A DNA stretch of 64,000 nt from DATBVX01 sp963810775 (GCA_963810775.1 CAWEOT010000005.1:372001-436000), one strand, 5' to 3'. Numbered from the stretch's first letter, positions 34,173 to 43,899 are shown. A program made the numbers and translations. Notes: a model not told the origin generated them from the sequence alone.

Positions 34173-36356
34173 ATGCCCTCATTCTTTGAGGAACTGAAGC
34201 GCCGCAACGTGGTGCGGGTCGCGATCCTGTACGCGATCGTGGGCTGGCTCATATTGCAGGTCGCCACCAGCGTGATGCCGGCGCTCGGCATTCCGCCCTG
34301 GGGCGTTTCACTCGTCGTCATTCTGGTCATCGTCGGATTCCCGATCGCTCTCATGCTCGCTTGGGCGTACGAGCTCACGCCCGAAGGAATCAAGCGCACC
34401 CACGAGGTCGAGCATCACGAATCGATCACGCCGCTCACGGGACGCAAGCTCGATTTCCTGATCATCGGTGTGTTGGCCGCGGCGCTCGTGTTCGTGATCG
34501 TCAATGCCTACGTCCTCAGGCGCGCGCCGGTCAATGATAACCGCACGGAGACGGCTGCCAAGAGCAGTGCCATCACCATCGCCGTGCTGCCGTTCATCGA
34601 CATGAGCGCGGCCAAGGACCAGGAGTACTTCACCGACGGTATCTCGGAGGAGCTGCTCAACCTGCTCGCCAACGTGAACGAATTCAAGGTTGCCGGTCGT
34701 ACCTCGTCGTTCGCGTTCAAGGGGCGCAACGAGGACCTGCGCGAGATCGGGCGAAAGCTGGGTGTCGCCAACGTGCTCGAAGGGAGCGTACGCAAGCAGG
34801 GCGATCAACTGCGCATCACGGCGCAGCTCGTGAAAGCGGCGGACGGCTATCACCTGTGGTCCGAGACCTACGATCGCAAGCTCAACGACGTGTTCGCGAT
34901 CCAGAGCGAGATTGCGGGGGAAGTCTCCTCCGCACTCAAGCGCACGCTGCTGCCTGCTGTGGCCAATGCCACGACGACGCCGGTGACCCAACGGGCGCCG
35001 ACGGACAACGTGGAGGCGTATACGCATTACTTGCGTGGCCAGTATCTGCAACGCACACGCCAGGGGCCGAATCTCGATCAGGCGCTCGCCGAATTCACGC
35101 GGGCGACCGAGCTCGATCCCAAATTTGCGCGTGCCTATTCGGGCCGGGCACTGACCCTGGCGCTGCTTGCCAGCTACGGCCAACGCAATGCTCTCGACGT
35201 CGAGCCGGCCGTCAACGCGGCCATCGATCGTGCCATGGCTCTCGACCCGACCCTGGCAGAGCCCTACGCGGTGAAGTCTCTGATGCTGGATACCGAAGGC
35301 AAAGCGGCGCCCAGCGATCGTATCGCGCTGCTGGAGAAGGCCGTCGCCCTCAACGACAAGGATTCTCAGACCCTGATGTGGCTCGCGGCAGCCTACGGAG
35401 ACGCCGGCCGACGCGAAGACCAAGTGCGGGCTTTCGAGCGCGCGTATGCGCTCGATCCGCTGATGCCGGTGTTGTTGTCGAACTTCGCGGGCACACTGGC
35501 GGCGTATGGCGAGCGCGAACGCGCCGAGCGGCTCGTTGCAGAGCTGCAGACCCTCGGGCCCGATTCCCCGATGTACTACAACGCCCGTGCCAACCTGGCG
35601 TCTGCCGACGGGCGCATCGATAACCGCGTGCGTGCCTATGCGGCGGCGGCCAGGCTGCATCCCGAGGACGCGGCGACGCACACATCGCTCCATTTCGCCT
35701 ATCTCGAGCTGGGCAACTACGCGGCGAGTCTGCGGGAAGCGCAGGAGATCGCCCGGATCAACCCGGGCAGTTCGGGCATTTCGCAGATTCCGCTGGCGCA
35801 AGCACTTGGAGGCGACGTGCCCGGGGCGCGGGCCATGCTCGAGAAGGCCCTCGCAAAGGAGCCTGGCAGCTTCGATTTGCGACTCGTCTACAGCTATGTG
35901 CTGATGTTGCAGCGTGATCCGCGCGCCAAGGACGAGTTGCTGGGCTGCTTCCCCTGGTTCCTCAAGTCGCCGCCCGAGATCGATGGCGGGCCAGGGTCGT
36001 TTTTTGCGCCTGAGGCGATCTATCTGCTGCGCCAATCCGGGGATGAAGCGCACGCTGACGCACTCGCGCGTGCGTACCGCGAATGGCTGGACGTCAACTT
36101 GAAGCCGGCGAAGGGAACGGAGCGCGGTGCCGTGCTCGGTTTTCGCGCCTATTTGGCCGCGGCCAACAACGATCGCGACGATATCGTTCGCCAGCTGACC
36201 GCGCTCTACGACACCGGTGGGCTGGTCGCGGCCTACTATGCGCGCGAACCCATGGTGCAACCGCACCTGGCCGATCCGCGGGTGGCGGAGCTGATGAAGA
36301 AGTTCGACGCGCGTCGCGCCGAGTGGATGAAGCAGCTCGCCGCAGAAGGGCTCTGA
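34173..36356 (+). CDS. TolB-like/TPR membrane protein
   Basis: 727 residues from ATG 34173 (MPSFFEELKRRNVVRVA, the family's usual start). Two to three membrane helices lie at ~15-35, 40-65 and ~90-112. A periplasmic-type FlgO/TolB-like nucleoside-binding domain follows (~130-250: IAVLPFIDMSAAKDQEYFTDG, LGVANVLEGSVRKQGDQLRIT). The rest (~275-720) is TPR-like repeats. The same layout occurs at the C-terminus of many class III adenylate cyclases; here there is no cyclase domain. It is probably an envelope scaffold or sensor. Confidence 0.8.
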   Translation: MPSFFEELKRRNVVRVAILYAIVGWLILQVATSVMPALGIPPWGVSLVVILVIVGFPIALMLAWAYELTPEGIKRTHEVEHHESITPLTGRKLDFLIIGVLAAALVFVIVNAYVLRRAPVNDNRTETAAKSSAITIAVLPFIDMSAAKDQEYFTDGISEELLNLLANVNEFKVAGRTSSFAFKGRNEDLREIGRKLGVANVLEGSVRKQGDQLRITAQLVKAADGYHLWSETYDRKLNDVFAIQSEIAGEVSSALKRTLLPAVANATTTPVTQRAPTDNVEAYTHYLRGQYLQRTRQGPNLDQALAEFTRATELDPKFARAYSGRALTLALLASYGQRNALDVEPAVNAAIDRAMALDPTLAEPYAVKSLMLDTEGKAAPSDRIALLEKAVALNDKDSQTLMWLAAAYGDAGRREDQVRAFERAYALDPLMPVLLSNFAGTLAAYGERERAERLVAELQTLGPDSPMYYNARANLASADGRIDNRVRAYAAAARLHPEDAATHTSLHFAYLELGNYAASLREAQEIARINPGSSGISQIPLAQALGGDVPGARAMLEKALAKEPGSFDLRLVYSYVLMLQRDPRAKDELLGCFPWFLKSPPEIDGGPGSFFAPEAIYLLRQSGDEAHADALARAYREWLDVNLKPAKGTERGAVLGFRAYLAAANNDRDDIVRQLTALYDTGGLVAAYYAREPMVQPHLADPRVAELMKKFDARRAEWMKQLAAEGL

Positions 36357-36430
36357 GCCAGCTTCGACTGGGCATCCATTATGAGTGCCAGCGACGGCCG
36401 ACGTGCGTGATCGTCAAGTAGCAAGGAGCC

Positions 36431-36982
36431 ATGCGCGCATTTCCTCTGTGGCTTGTCGCCGGTCTCGCGATCGGCGCAGGCACGTTGGGTCTGCGAGCGC
36501 AGACCAAGCCACTCGATTGGAAGCTATACGGTCTTACGAAAGTCAGCTCCGACCAAATGGAATTGTTTTATGAGCGCAGTCAGATCAAGCACGTTCAGAC
36601 AGGGTACGTCCTGGTGTGGACAATGAAGCTGAGCGCGAAGGAAATCGAGGCGGCGCGCAGAGCGATGGGCAAGGACCTCATTGACCGGGTTGAACGCAAG
36701 GTTGCCGCGAATTACGTGCCGCCTTACGGGCGAATCAAGGAGCTCAGCCGAGATGAAATGATCGCCGTTATTTCCTCGGAGGAAATCGCAAACGACGCAG
36801 AAATTCAGCTTCACGCTCGAATTCTGTACGAATTGGACTGTCCCGGTCGGATGTATCGGGAGCGGAGCATCTACACCGCAAGCGATGGGACAACTCGTAC
36901 GCACGACATCACGAGCCGGTGGCAACTCCTCGCGCCGCAGACTGACGCGGCCTCGCTCACTACGCTGCTTTGCCCTCCCTAG
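36431..36982 (+). CDS. secreted protein of unknown function
   Basis: 183 residues with a signal peptide (cleavage near LGLRAQT). The mature part starts WKLYGLTKVSSDQMELFYERS and has VLVWTMKL, features seen in small exported proteins grouped with surface-adhesin E-like domains, but the match is weak. Two cysteines (CPGRMYRE and LLCPP) could form a disulfide. Base composition is a little AT-richer than its neighbours. Confidence 0.55.
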   Translation: MRAFPLWLVAGLAIGAGTLGLRAQTKPLDWKLYGLTKVSSDQMELFYERSQIKHVQTGYVLVWTMKLSAKEIEAARRAMGKDLIDRVERKVAANYVPPYGRIKELSRDEMIAVISSEEIANDAEIQLHARILYELDCPGRMYRERSIYTASDGTTRTHDITSRWQLLAPQTDAASLTTLLCPP

Positions 36983-37168
36983 CACCGTCCTCCGCATGCC
37001 CACCGAGCGAACTTGCCGAAGAACAACGGCTCGGGAGCCCCAGCCCTCCGTTAGCCACCCGTTTCCCTGCACGAGAAAGTCCTCCTGCTGAGTTGTGAGG
37101 TGTCCGGGCGCGAGTTAGGATTTGTCGCCTCGCCGGACGGGCAACGCTCGCAGGATTAGGAGCACGTT

Positions 37169-37654
37169 GTGGCAGCAGACATCTTCGCGAAAATCGGCGG
37201 CATCAAGGGTGAATCGCTCGACGCCAAGCACAAGGACGAGGTCGAAGTGCTCTCCTGGTCCTGGGGCGTGACGCAGAGCGGGTCGATCACCGGGGGCGGC
37301 GGAGGTGGTGCAGGCAAGGCGACGTTCAACGACTTCACCTTCACGCATCGCCTCGACAAGGCCTCGCCGAAACTACTGAGGGCATGCGCGACCGGGGAGC
37401 ACATCAAGGAAGCGACCATCACGGTGCGCAAGGCCGGCAAGGGCCAACAGGAGTTCCTGATCATCAAGATGAACGACATCATCATCACCGGCGTGCATCC
37501 TAGCGGTACCGGTGAGGGAAGCGTCGCCACCGCCGAACACGTCGCGCTGCAGTTCGCCAAGGTCGATCTGGTATACAAGCCGCAGAAGGCTGACGGGTCA
37601 CTCGATGCCGGCATCCATTTCAAGTACGACATCAAGGGGAACAAGGAAGGGTAG
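37169..37654 (+). CDS. hcp: Hcp-family type VI secretion tube protein
   Basis: 161 residues from GTG 37169 with an AGGAG site before it. Hcp proteins form hexameric rings that stack into the inner tube of the type VI secretion system and can carry effectors. The Hcp1 beta-barrel pattern is clear: MAADIFAKIGGIKGES, EVLSWSWGVTQ, a glycine-rich loop, then TFTHRLDKASPKLLRAC, ATITVRKAG and MNDIIITGV. No other type VI gene is in the window, so this is an orphan copy. The next gene begins inside its 3' end. Confidence 0.9.
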   Translation: MAADIFAKIGGIKGESLDAKHKDEVEVLSWSWGVTQSGSITGGGGGGAGKATFNDFTFTHRLDKASPKLLRACATGEHIKEATITVRKAGKGQQEFLIIKMNDIIITGVHPSGTGEGSVATAEHVALQFAKVDLVYKPQKADGSLDAGIHFKYDIKGNKEG

Positions 37655-38969
37655 CGACCGCGCCATCAGCCTGGACGAAGCGATCGCGATCGCGATCCAG
37701 CTGCAGCAGAGCGATCAGTGGGTGGCTGCGGGCGAGATGTACCGCAGCATCCTGGCGGCCGCGCCCGACCATCCCGACGCGGTGCACTACTCGGGCGTGC
37801 TCGCCCACCAGGAAGGGCGCAGCGATCAGGCTCTCGCGCTGATCAAACGCAGTCTCGAGCTCGCACCCGATCGCGCCGACTGGCACAGTAATCTGGGGAT
37901 CGTCCTCCGGGATCGGCTCGACCTGGACGAGGCGGTTGCCGCCTGTCAGCGCGCCATTGCACTCGATCCGAATCACGCCAACGCGCACAACAATCTCGGG
38001 GTCGTCCTGAGAGCGCAAGGTCGGCTCGTCGAAGCGGAAGCGGCCTATCGCACCGCCATTCAAGTAAGTCCCGAGCACTCCAACGCCTATACGAACCTGG
38101 GCATCCTCCTGAACGCCCAGAAGCGAACCAGCGAAGCCGCCGTCTGCTTCTTCAAGGTCATCACGTTAAGGCCGAAGCACCCCGAAGCCAGGCGGCTGCT
38201 GGCTCTTGCTTACTGCGCGCTGGGCAAAGTGGACCAAGCGGTGGCCATCTTCGAGGAATGGCTCCAGGAGGAACCGGATCATCCCATTCCCCGCCACATG
38301 GTCGCGGCGTGCTCGGGCCGCGAGGTCCCGCCGCGGGCCTCGGACGCGTACATCGAAATGACGTTCGATAGCTTCGCCGGCAGCTTCGACGCCAAGCTCG
38401 CCAGGCTCATGTACCGCGCGCCCGACCTGGTCGCGACGATGCTGGCGGACTCGGAGGCCGTGGCCTCGAAGCGCTTCGACGTGCTCGATGCCGGCTGCGG
38501 CACCGGCCTGTGCGGTCCCCTCATCGCTCCGTACGCGCGCCGGCTGGTGGGCGTCGATCTGTCCGCGCGCATGCTGGCTCAGGCGAAGGCCAGGACGGTC
38601 TACGACGACCTGGTCAAGGGTGAATTGACCGCCTATCTGCGCGATTCCCCCGGCGCGTTCGACGTGATCGTGTCGGCCGACACGCTCGTCTATTTCGGGC
38701 CGCTCCAGGAAGTGGTCGCCGTCGTCGCGAACGCGCTGCGTCCCAGCGGTCGGTTTGTCTTCACCGTGGAGGAATTGAGCGGCACGGACGTCGACGCGGG
38801 GTACGCGATCCGCACCCACGGGCGCTACGGCCACACGCGTCAGTACCTCGAACGCGTGCTGACGGATGCGATGCTGCGACCCGAGATCGTGCCGGCGGAA
38901 CTGCGGCTCGAAGCTGGCGAACCCGTCGCGGGGCTGGTCGTGCGGGCGACCAAAGCCGGCGCTTCCTGA
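37605..38969 (+). CDS. TPR and SAM-methyltransferase fusion protein
   Basis: 454 residues from ATG 37605, which overlaps the hcp gene by 50 bases in another frame; no start codon lies between the hcp stop and the first TPR. TPR repeats fill ~25-215 (five or six, for example SNLGIVLRDRLDLDEAV and NNLGVVLRAQGRLVEA). A class I methyltransferase follows (~285-450) with FDVLDAGCGTGLCGPLI and FDVIVSADTLVYFGPLQ. It is probably a protein or small-molecule methyltransferase whose partner is bound by the TPRs. The tight coupling to hcp hints that Hcp or its cargo is that partner. Confidence 0.85.
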   Translation: MPASISSTTSRGTRKGSDRAISLDEAIAIAIQLQQSDQWVAAGEMYRSILAAAPDHPDAVHYSGVLAHQEGRSDQALALIKRSLELAPDRADWHSNLGIVLRDRLDLDEAVAACQRAIALDPNHANAHNNLGVVLRAQGRLVEAEAAYRTAIQVSPEHSNAYTNLGILLNAQKRTSEAAVCFFKVITLRPKHPEARRLLALAYCALGKVDQAVAIFEEWLQEEPDHPIPRHMVAACSGREVPPRASDAYIEMTFDSFAGSFDAKLARLMYRAPDLVATMLADSEAVASKRFDVLDAGCGTGLCGPLIAPYARRLVGVDLSARMLAQAKARTVYDDLVKGELTAYLRDSPGAFDVIVSADTLVYFGPLQEVVAVVANALRPSGRFVFTVEELSGTDVDAGYAIRTHGRYGHTRQYLERVLTDAMLRPEIVPAELRLEAGEPVAGLVVRATKAGAS

Positions 38970-39024
38970 CAGCAGAAAAGCGCGGAACGGGGCGGCAAGG
39001 ACACAGGAGAGCGTAGCGTGGGAA

Positions 39025-41160
39025 CTACTGGCAGCTCGCGTTCATCGCATTGATCCAGCTCTGGATCAGCGTGACGCCGGAGGTGTCCACGAGATTACTG
39101 GCAAGTGGCGGCATCTGGTGCAGATCACGCCGACTCATCCGCACATAGATGAGCGAGTTCGCGGAGTTGCCCGGGGCGATCAGGCGTGCCCCTGAGATGC
39201 CGAGGTCACCACTGTTCGGAGCAACGTTGCACGTGTTAGTCGAACCGATCGCCGTGCCGAAACGCAGATCCATGTTGGATGGCGTGCCACCCGACGGTCG
39301 ATGGCACTGCGCGCAATTCGTGTGCAGGTACGCGCGTGCCCGCTCCGACACTGTCCCGCTCGATCCGTACGGATTCTGATATGCGGGTAATTCACTCGGT
39401 GCCGGCGCAAGTGGAGTCGTGAACATGCCAATCGCGTTCAACGTGGCGAGCTGATTCGCGACGCGCCCCGTCGTCGGATACGTGATATCGCTGTTGAGCT
39501 GTGCGGTCTCGAGGCCCAGGCTGCGGCCAGCCGCATTGGTGTGACACTGCAGGCACTGCGCCTCGCTCGGATAGATCCAGTCCTGGCTGGGTGGCGCTGG
39601 GAGGTGTGTGACGAGTCCGCCCTTGATGAGCGTCGCGACTGTCTGCGCGGCGTTCCATTGATAGGTGTAGCCGCCCCAGTTTCCGGTATCCATATGGCGC
39701 ACGAACAGGCGAGTTTCGATGAGCTGGCTCCCGAGCTTGAAGTGCTTCACCAGCACGGTGCCGTTCGGGAATGACCAGTCGCCATCCGCCCCAATCGTGA
39801 TCTTTCCAGTGTCGGGTAGTGCCATCCAACGTTGCTTGTCCGCGCCGTCGGACCAGAATGCAGCATTCGGCGCATACGGAATCAGGCCGATCGCAGGCTG
39901 CTTCGGATCCGCCATGCTCACGCAACCTGTATCGAGCAGGTTCGCGGGTATCGTGTCATTGATCGTGCCGCTGCCGGGCACGATCTGATAGATCCCCCCG
40001 CCATAGTAGTCCGTGATGTAGAGCTCGCCCTTCGAGTCTTCCGCAAACGAAACGATGCTCAACCCCGTCGATCCGATGAGATCACGCAGGTCGTAACCGC
40101 CCGAAGCGTCGGGAGCGAGATACATCAGCCGCCCAAAAAGATCACCGAACACATACCGGCCGCGCAGCGATGCAATCGCACTGCCCCGATACACGTAGCC
40201 GCCCGTGATCGACTGACCAATGCTGTGATCGTATTCGGCGATCGGATCAATCAGCGGCGCGCCATTCGCGGTGAGCGGGCAATCAGCAGAAGGTCTGAAG
40301 CAATGACGGCCCTCGCGAATCCTCCAGCCGTAGTTGCCACCGCTGATGACCCGGTCCACCTCTTCAAAACTGCCATGACCGACGTCACCAAGCCACAGAT
40401 CGGGCTCTGTCGCCGCCCGATCGAAACTCCAGCGCCAGGGATTGCGGAATCCATACGCATAGATTTCCGGGCAGGGCGCCGGGCCCGAACCGGCCGCGCA
40501 CATTGGATTGCCGGCGTAGGGATTGTCCGCGGGAATCGTGTATGGATCGGCGCCGTCGACGTTGATGCGCAGGATCTTGCCGAACAGGAGATTGCGGTTC
40601 TGCGCGCGATTGCCGGGATCTCCGCTGCCACCGCCATCGCCGAAGCCGACATACAGGTTCCCGTCCGGTCCAAACAGGATGTTACCGCCGCTGTGAATGG
40701 TGAACGGCTGATCGAGCCTCAGAAGGATGCGCTCGGTCGTCGGATCCAGCAGACCGTTCGGGCCGCGACGGAACTCCGAAATGTGTGGCTGGATGGGGTT
40801 TGGGCTTGCTCCCGCACCTGTATAGAAGAGGAACACTCTGCCGTTCGCGGCGTAGTTGGGGTGGAATGCCATGCCAAGCAACCCAGCATCGGCTCCGGCC
40901 ACATCCACTATGCCCCGCAGATCGGCCCACAGCGTCTTGGCTGTTGGATTCGCGCCCTCGAAGCGCTGAATCGTGCCGAGCTGCTCAAATACATACCAGC
41001 GATCGGTCGGCTCACCCGGCGCCTGAGTCATTCCAATCGGGCTGGTGAATGACAGGTTCGGAAACACACGTTGGGTCGCAACGGAAGCGTTGGTCGTCGG
41101 CTGATTGGGAGCGATGCACGTGGTGTTGCTCGGCCGTGCGTCGAGTCCCGATTGCGACAT
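39025..41160 (-). CDS. PQQ-type sugar dehydrogenase fused to dihaem cytochrome (main part of a frameshifted gene)
   Basis: In-frame part of 711 codons, ending at TGA-type stop near 39025. The first ~350 residues form a GSDH/HHIP-like beta-propeller (GLLGMAFHPNYAANGRVF, HSGGNILFGPDGNLYVGFGDGG, EIYAYGFRNPWRWSFD). The C-terminal ~330 residues resemble SO2930-type dihaem cytochromes, with two CxxCH sites (CLQCHTNAAG and CAQCHRPSG). The likely role is oxidation of a sugar in the periplasm with direct electron transfer to its own haems. Its natural N-terminus is encoded in another frame at 41150-41527; the break lies near 41155. No signal peptide belongs to this frame. Confidence 0.75.
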   Translation of the reverse strand: MSQSGLDARPSNTTCIAPNQPTTNASVATQRVFPNLSFTSPIGMTQAPGEPTDRWYVFEQLGTIQRFEGANPTAKTLWADLRGIVDVAGADAGLLGMAFHPNYAANGRVFLFYTGAGASPNPIQPHISEFRRGPNGLLDPTTERILLRLDQPFTIHSGGNILFGPDGNLYVGFGDGGGSGDPGNRAQNRNLLFGKILRINVDGADPYTIPADNPYAGNPMCAAGSGPAPCPEIYAYGFRNPWRWSFDRAATEPDLWLGDVGHGSFEEVDRVISGGNYGWRIREGRHCFRPSADCPLTANGAPLIDPIAEYDHSIGQSITGGYVYRGSAIASLRGRYVFGDLFGRLMYLAPDASGGYDLRDLIGSTGLSIVSFAEDSKGELYITDYYGGGIYQIVPGSGTINDTIPANLLDTGCVSMADPKQPAIGLIPYAPNAAFWSDGADKQRWMALPDTGKITIGADGDWSFPNGTVLVKHFKLGSQLIETRLFVRHMDTGNWGGYTYQWNAAQTVATLIKGGLVTHLPAPPSQDWIYPSEAQCLQCHTNAAGRSLGLETAQLNSDITYPTTGRVANQLATLNAIGMFTTPLAPAPSELPAYQNPYGSSGTVSERARAYLHTNCAQCHRPSGGTPSNMDLRFGTAIGSTNTCNVAPNSGDLGISGARLIAPGNSANSLIYVRMSRRDLHQMPPLASNLVDTSGVTLIQSWINAMNASCQ

Positions 41161-41527
41161 AGCCGTGCGGCGTCGCGGTCACGGAATTCGAATCCGGAGA
41201 AACGTTGCCAGCGTTGTCGACCGCGCGCACCGTGTAGGTGTAGCTCGTGCCCGCGACCACTGTTGTGTCGGTAAAGGACGCGACCACCGGCGTACCGATC
41301 TGCGTGCCGTTACGGAATACGCGATAGCCAGCCGTGTCGCTATCAGGCGATGCGGTCCACTGCAGCAGCACATGCGTCGGATCCGGCGCCGTAGCCTGTA
41401 AAGCCGTTGGCGCAGCGGGTGGGGTGTTGTCGTCGATATTCCTTTCGCCACTGGTCCCGCCACACGCCGAAACGAGGCAGACTGCGGCGAGCGCGCCAAG
41501 TCGCGAAACCGAGACTTTGAGGATCAA
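41150..41527 (-). pseudogene. N-terminal lipoprotein and FN3 domain of the frameshifted dehydrogenase gene
   Basis: Starts at TTG 41527 behind a GGTGGAG site (ATG 41572 is an alternative). A lipobox (LVSAC) and one fibronectin type III domain follow (PAAPTALQATAPDPTHVLLQW, YRVFRNGTQIG, YTVRAVDNAGNVS). At about 41155 the sensible protein passes from this frame (HGY) to the frame of the dehydrogenase (SGLDARPSN). As written this frame ends at 41012 after a meaningless tail. The two parts together would make one ~830-residue exported lipoprotein. Confidence 0.7.
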
Positions 41528-41697
41528 CGCTCCACCCTGAATCTGTGCAAACAAACAGCCGTCCGGTGCCATCGTTCAGAATCGTGTCACGACTGCCGAG
41601 AACACGTCGTCGGTCACCGCATACCGGGTTTCCGGGATCAGCCCGGTAGTCTCCGCCCTGTGTTACCCGGTGAGCAAGCAATTGCCATAGATAAACC

Positions 41698-42639
41698 TTA
41701 GTACGCCGTCAGCGGCACGCCACTCTTCGGAGTCACGGGCTTGCCCGCCGGTCCCGCAAACTCGATCGGCAACGACTCATGCATGAGGCCCGCATTGCGT
41801 TGAATGGCGAAGTGCAGGTGGGGTCCTGAGCTGACGCCGGTGTTGCCCGAATCGGCAATGTATTCGCCACGCTTGACGATCTGGCCGGGCCGCACGCGGA
41901 TCGAGTCCCAGTTCAGATGCGCGTAGATCGCCATGGTGCCGTCCGGGTGCAGCACACGGATGAGGTTCGCCTCCATGACCTTGTCCGGATCGCTGGTCGC
42001 TTCGAAGAACTGACTCGCGATATCAATGACCGTGCCCGCGCGCGCGGCATAGATCTGGGTTCCCACCGGCATCGCAATGTCCACTGCGTAGAAGCTCGCC
42101 GGATCGCGATGCGTCACCTGATCCGGATAGGCCTGCGTCACCATGAACTTCTGCGACACGGCAAAAGGTGCCCGATACGGTTCGGTCGGCGCGTGCTTCA
42201 CACCCCGCTCACCGAGAAACGCACGATACTCGTACCCGAACGTCATCACGGCGGTCCGATCTGCGGGCTTGAGTGTCGCGATGACAGCCGGCTCGCGGGC
42301 CGCGAGCGCAGCGACTTTCACGTCCTCGTCGAAGCCTGCCACGTTCGCGGGCAGGAGGAGCCGCACGGCTACCTCGGCCGGACAGAAGCAGGCGTTGTCG
42401 GCCACCAGCTCGACACGATCATCGACGGTTCTGCTTAGCACCGTGATGAGATCAGGAGGCGTTGCAGCTTCGGCTGCCAGCGGCAGCTGCTCCACCTGCG
42501 CGTCGCTGACTGTGTCGGGCTTTCGGTCCGTGTACACCCAGTTCCCCTCCGCATCGCGGTATCGGTACAGGCTCTGCGCAATGGCCGTGCCGGTGATCAG
42601 CAGCATGAGGGCGAGCAGCAGCCGGCGTGAATACATCAT
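41698..42639 (-). CDS. M23 family peptidase with DUF4124 domain
   Basis: 313 residues. A signal peptide is followed by a DUF4124-like segment (LYRYRDAEGNWVYTDRKP). The C-terminal LytM domain keeps its zinc ligands: His and Asp in THRDPASFYAVDIAMP, and HLH in SSGPHLHFAIQ. It should cleave peptide cross-bridges of peptidoglycan, or activate amidases, in the periplasm. It forms a likely operon with HIT and HAD genes just upstream (19-base and 3-base gaps). Confidence 0.9.
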   Translation of the reverse strand: MMYSRRLLLALMLLITGTAIAQSLYRYRDAEGNWVYTDRKPDTVSDAQVEQLPLAAEAATPPDLITVLSRTVDDRVELVADNACFCPAEVAVRLLLPANVAGFDEDVKVAALAAREPAVIATLKPADRTAVMTFGYEYRAFLGERGVKHAPTEPYRAPFAVSQKFMVTQAYPDQVTHRDPASFYAVDIAMPVGTQIYAARAGTVIDIASQFFEATSDPDKVMEANLIRVLHPDGTMAIYAHLNWDSIRVRPGQIVKRGEYIADSGNTGVSSGPHLHFAIQRNAGLMHESLPIEFAGPAGKPVTPKSGVPLTAY

Positions 42640-42658
42640 CGGCCGCGCTTCTCCCCGC

Positions 42659-43141
42659 TCACGAGATCACCCCTCGCTGCGCGAGCGCCGTGCGAATGCG
42701 TTCGATCAGCGACGCATGCACTGCCGCGTCGAACCGCGGTGCGTGTTCCCAGTCATGCGCCCATGGCTGCTGCGTACGCACCGACTCCGGCTCGTCCACG
42801 TAGCGTGGAAACACGTGCGCATGCAGTGCTGGATCGAGATTTCCGAAGATCGCGTAGTTGATACGCACGGCACCCGTGACTTCCAGCAGCGCATCGCCCA
42901 ACGTGCTCATGTCCGCGAGAAACTGCGTGCGCGCTGTGCCCTGCAACGCGTTCAGATGTGGGACCACGGGATCGGGCAGTAGCAATGAATAGCCCGCCAG
43001 AACCTGCGTCGATGCGAGGATCGCCCAGCCCGAGCACACGCGGGCAATCACTGCAGGCTCCTGGCCAGCGCGCAGTGCCTCTACCCGCCGATGAATGACG
43101 GTGCTCACGCGGGATTGCGGAACATGAAGTGCACCGGGCAA
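42659..43141 (-). CDS. HIT-like (histidine triad) protein
   Basis: 160 residues from TTG 43141, chosen because an AGGAG site at the end of the HAD gene is correctly spaced. The histidine motif is HAHVFPRY (~108-115), preceded by NYAIFGNLDPALH. The N-terminal part has SGWAILASTQVLAGYSLLLPDPVV, as in HIT nucleotide-binding proteins. The triad reads HxH followed by an aromatic pair and not the classic HxHxHxx, so hydrolase activity is uncertain. Confidence 0.8.
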   Translation of the reverse strand: MPGALHVPQSRVSTVIHRRVEALRAGQEPAVIARVCSGWAILASTQVLAGYSLLLPDPVVPHLNALQGTARTQFLADMSTLGDALLEVTGAVRINYAIFGNLDPALHAHVFPRYVDEPESVRTQQPWAHDWEHAPRFDAAVHASLIERIRTALAQRGVIS

Positions 43142-43144
43142 GGT

Positions 43145-43771
43145 TTACTCCTGGATTAAGACGCCGAGAGCTGCCAATGCTTCGACTGTCGCGTCGTGAT
43201 TGCGGTGTTCGATGCCGTGCCAGCCGCGCGAGCGGGCCGCGCTCACGTTGTCCGGCAGGTCGTCGATGAAAACCGTCGACGCAGGCTCGAGGCCAAAACG
43301 GCGCTCGGCCTCCGCGTAGATGCGTGTATGAGGTTTCATGACCCCGGCCGCGTACGAGGTCAACGCACCGTGTCCGATGCGATCCAACCCGTACTCCTGT
43401 GACATGTAGTCCCAATGCAGTTCGCCAACATTGCTCAGCAGGTGCACGCGGTAGCGAGCGGCGAGAGCGCGCGCGAGCGCCAGCATGGGTTCCTGCGGCT
43501 CGAACATGTTGAGCCAGCGCTGGCGCAACTCCGGCAGGCTCATCGGCCTGCTGCCGAGCCGGGCCAGGTTCGCGAGCAGTTCCTCACCCGCCAGCATTCC
43601 CGTTTCGTGGCGCTCGAGCCCGATCCTCGAAGTCACGTCGCGCATGCTGCTGATGTCCGCGCCATGCTCCTTCAGATATGTGGTGAGAGGCGAGTAATCG
43701 AGGTGGACCAGGACCCATCCGATGTCGAAGACGATCGAGTTGATGTCAGGGCAGCTCTGCACAGGTTTCAT
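43145..43771 (-). CDS. HAD-superfamily hydrolase, subclass IA
   Basis: 208 residues from ATG 43771. Motif I reads FDIGWVLVHLD, with Gly at the second Asp position, as in the epoxide-hydrolase N-domain/YihX-like branch. Motif II is in HLLSNVGE, motif III Lys in GVMKPHTRIYAEAERRFG, and motif IV in TVFIDDLPDNVSAAR. These enzymes remove phosphate from small phosphorylated compounds. It is the first gene of the HAD-HIT-M23 operon and is divergent from the L,D-transpeptidase. Confidence 0.9.
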   Translation of the reverse strand: MKPVQSCPDINSIVFDIGWVLVHLDYSPLTTYLKEHGADISSMRDVTSRIGLERHETGMLAGEELLANLARLGSRPMSLPELRQRWLNMFEPQEPMLALARALAARYRVHLLSNVGELHWDYMSQEYGLDRIGHGALTSYAAGVMKPHTRIYAEAERRFGLEPASTVFIDDLPDNVSAARSRGWHGIEHRNHDATVEALAALGVLIQE

Positions 43772-43899
43772 GAGGCGCTGATTGTACGGGGGCCGCGGCG
43801 GTGCGACACCCGCTGCTGCGGGCTCGCATCCACCTGCACGACAGTAGAGAATCCCGCCCTCGCCCACTGTTCAGTAATCGCCATGCCGCGGGAGGGGAC

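Noticed and set aside
34308..36266. 652-codon open frame on the minus strand
   Set aside because: Antisense shadow of the TolB-like/TPR gene in GC-rich DNA.
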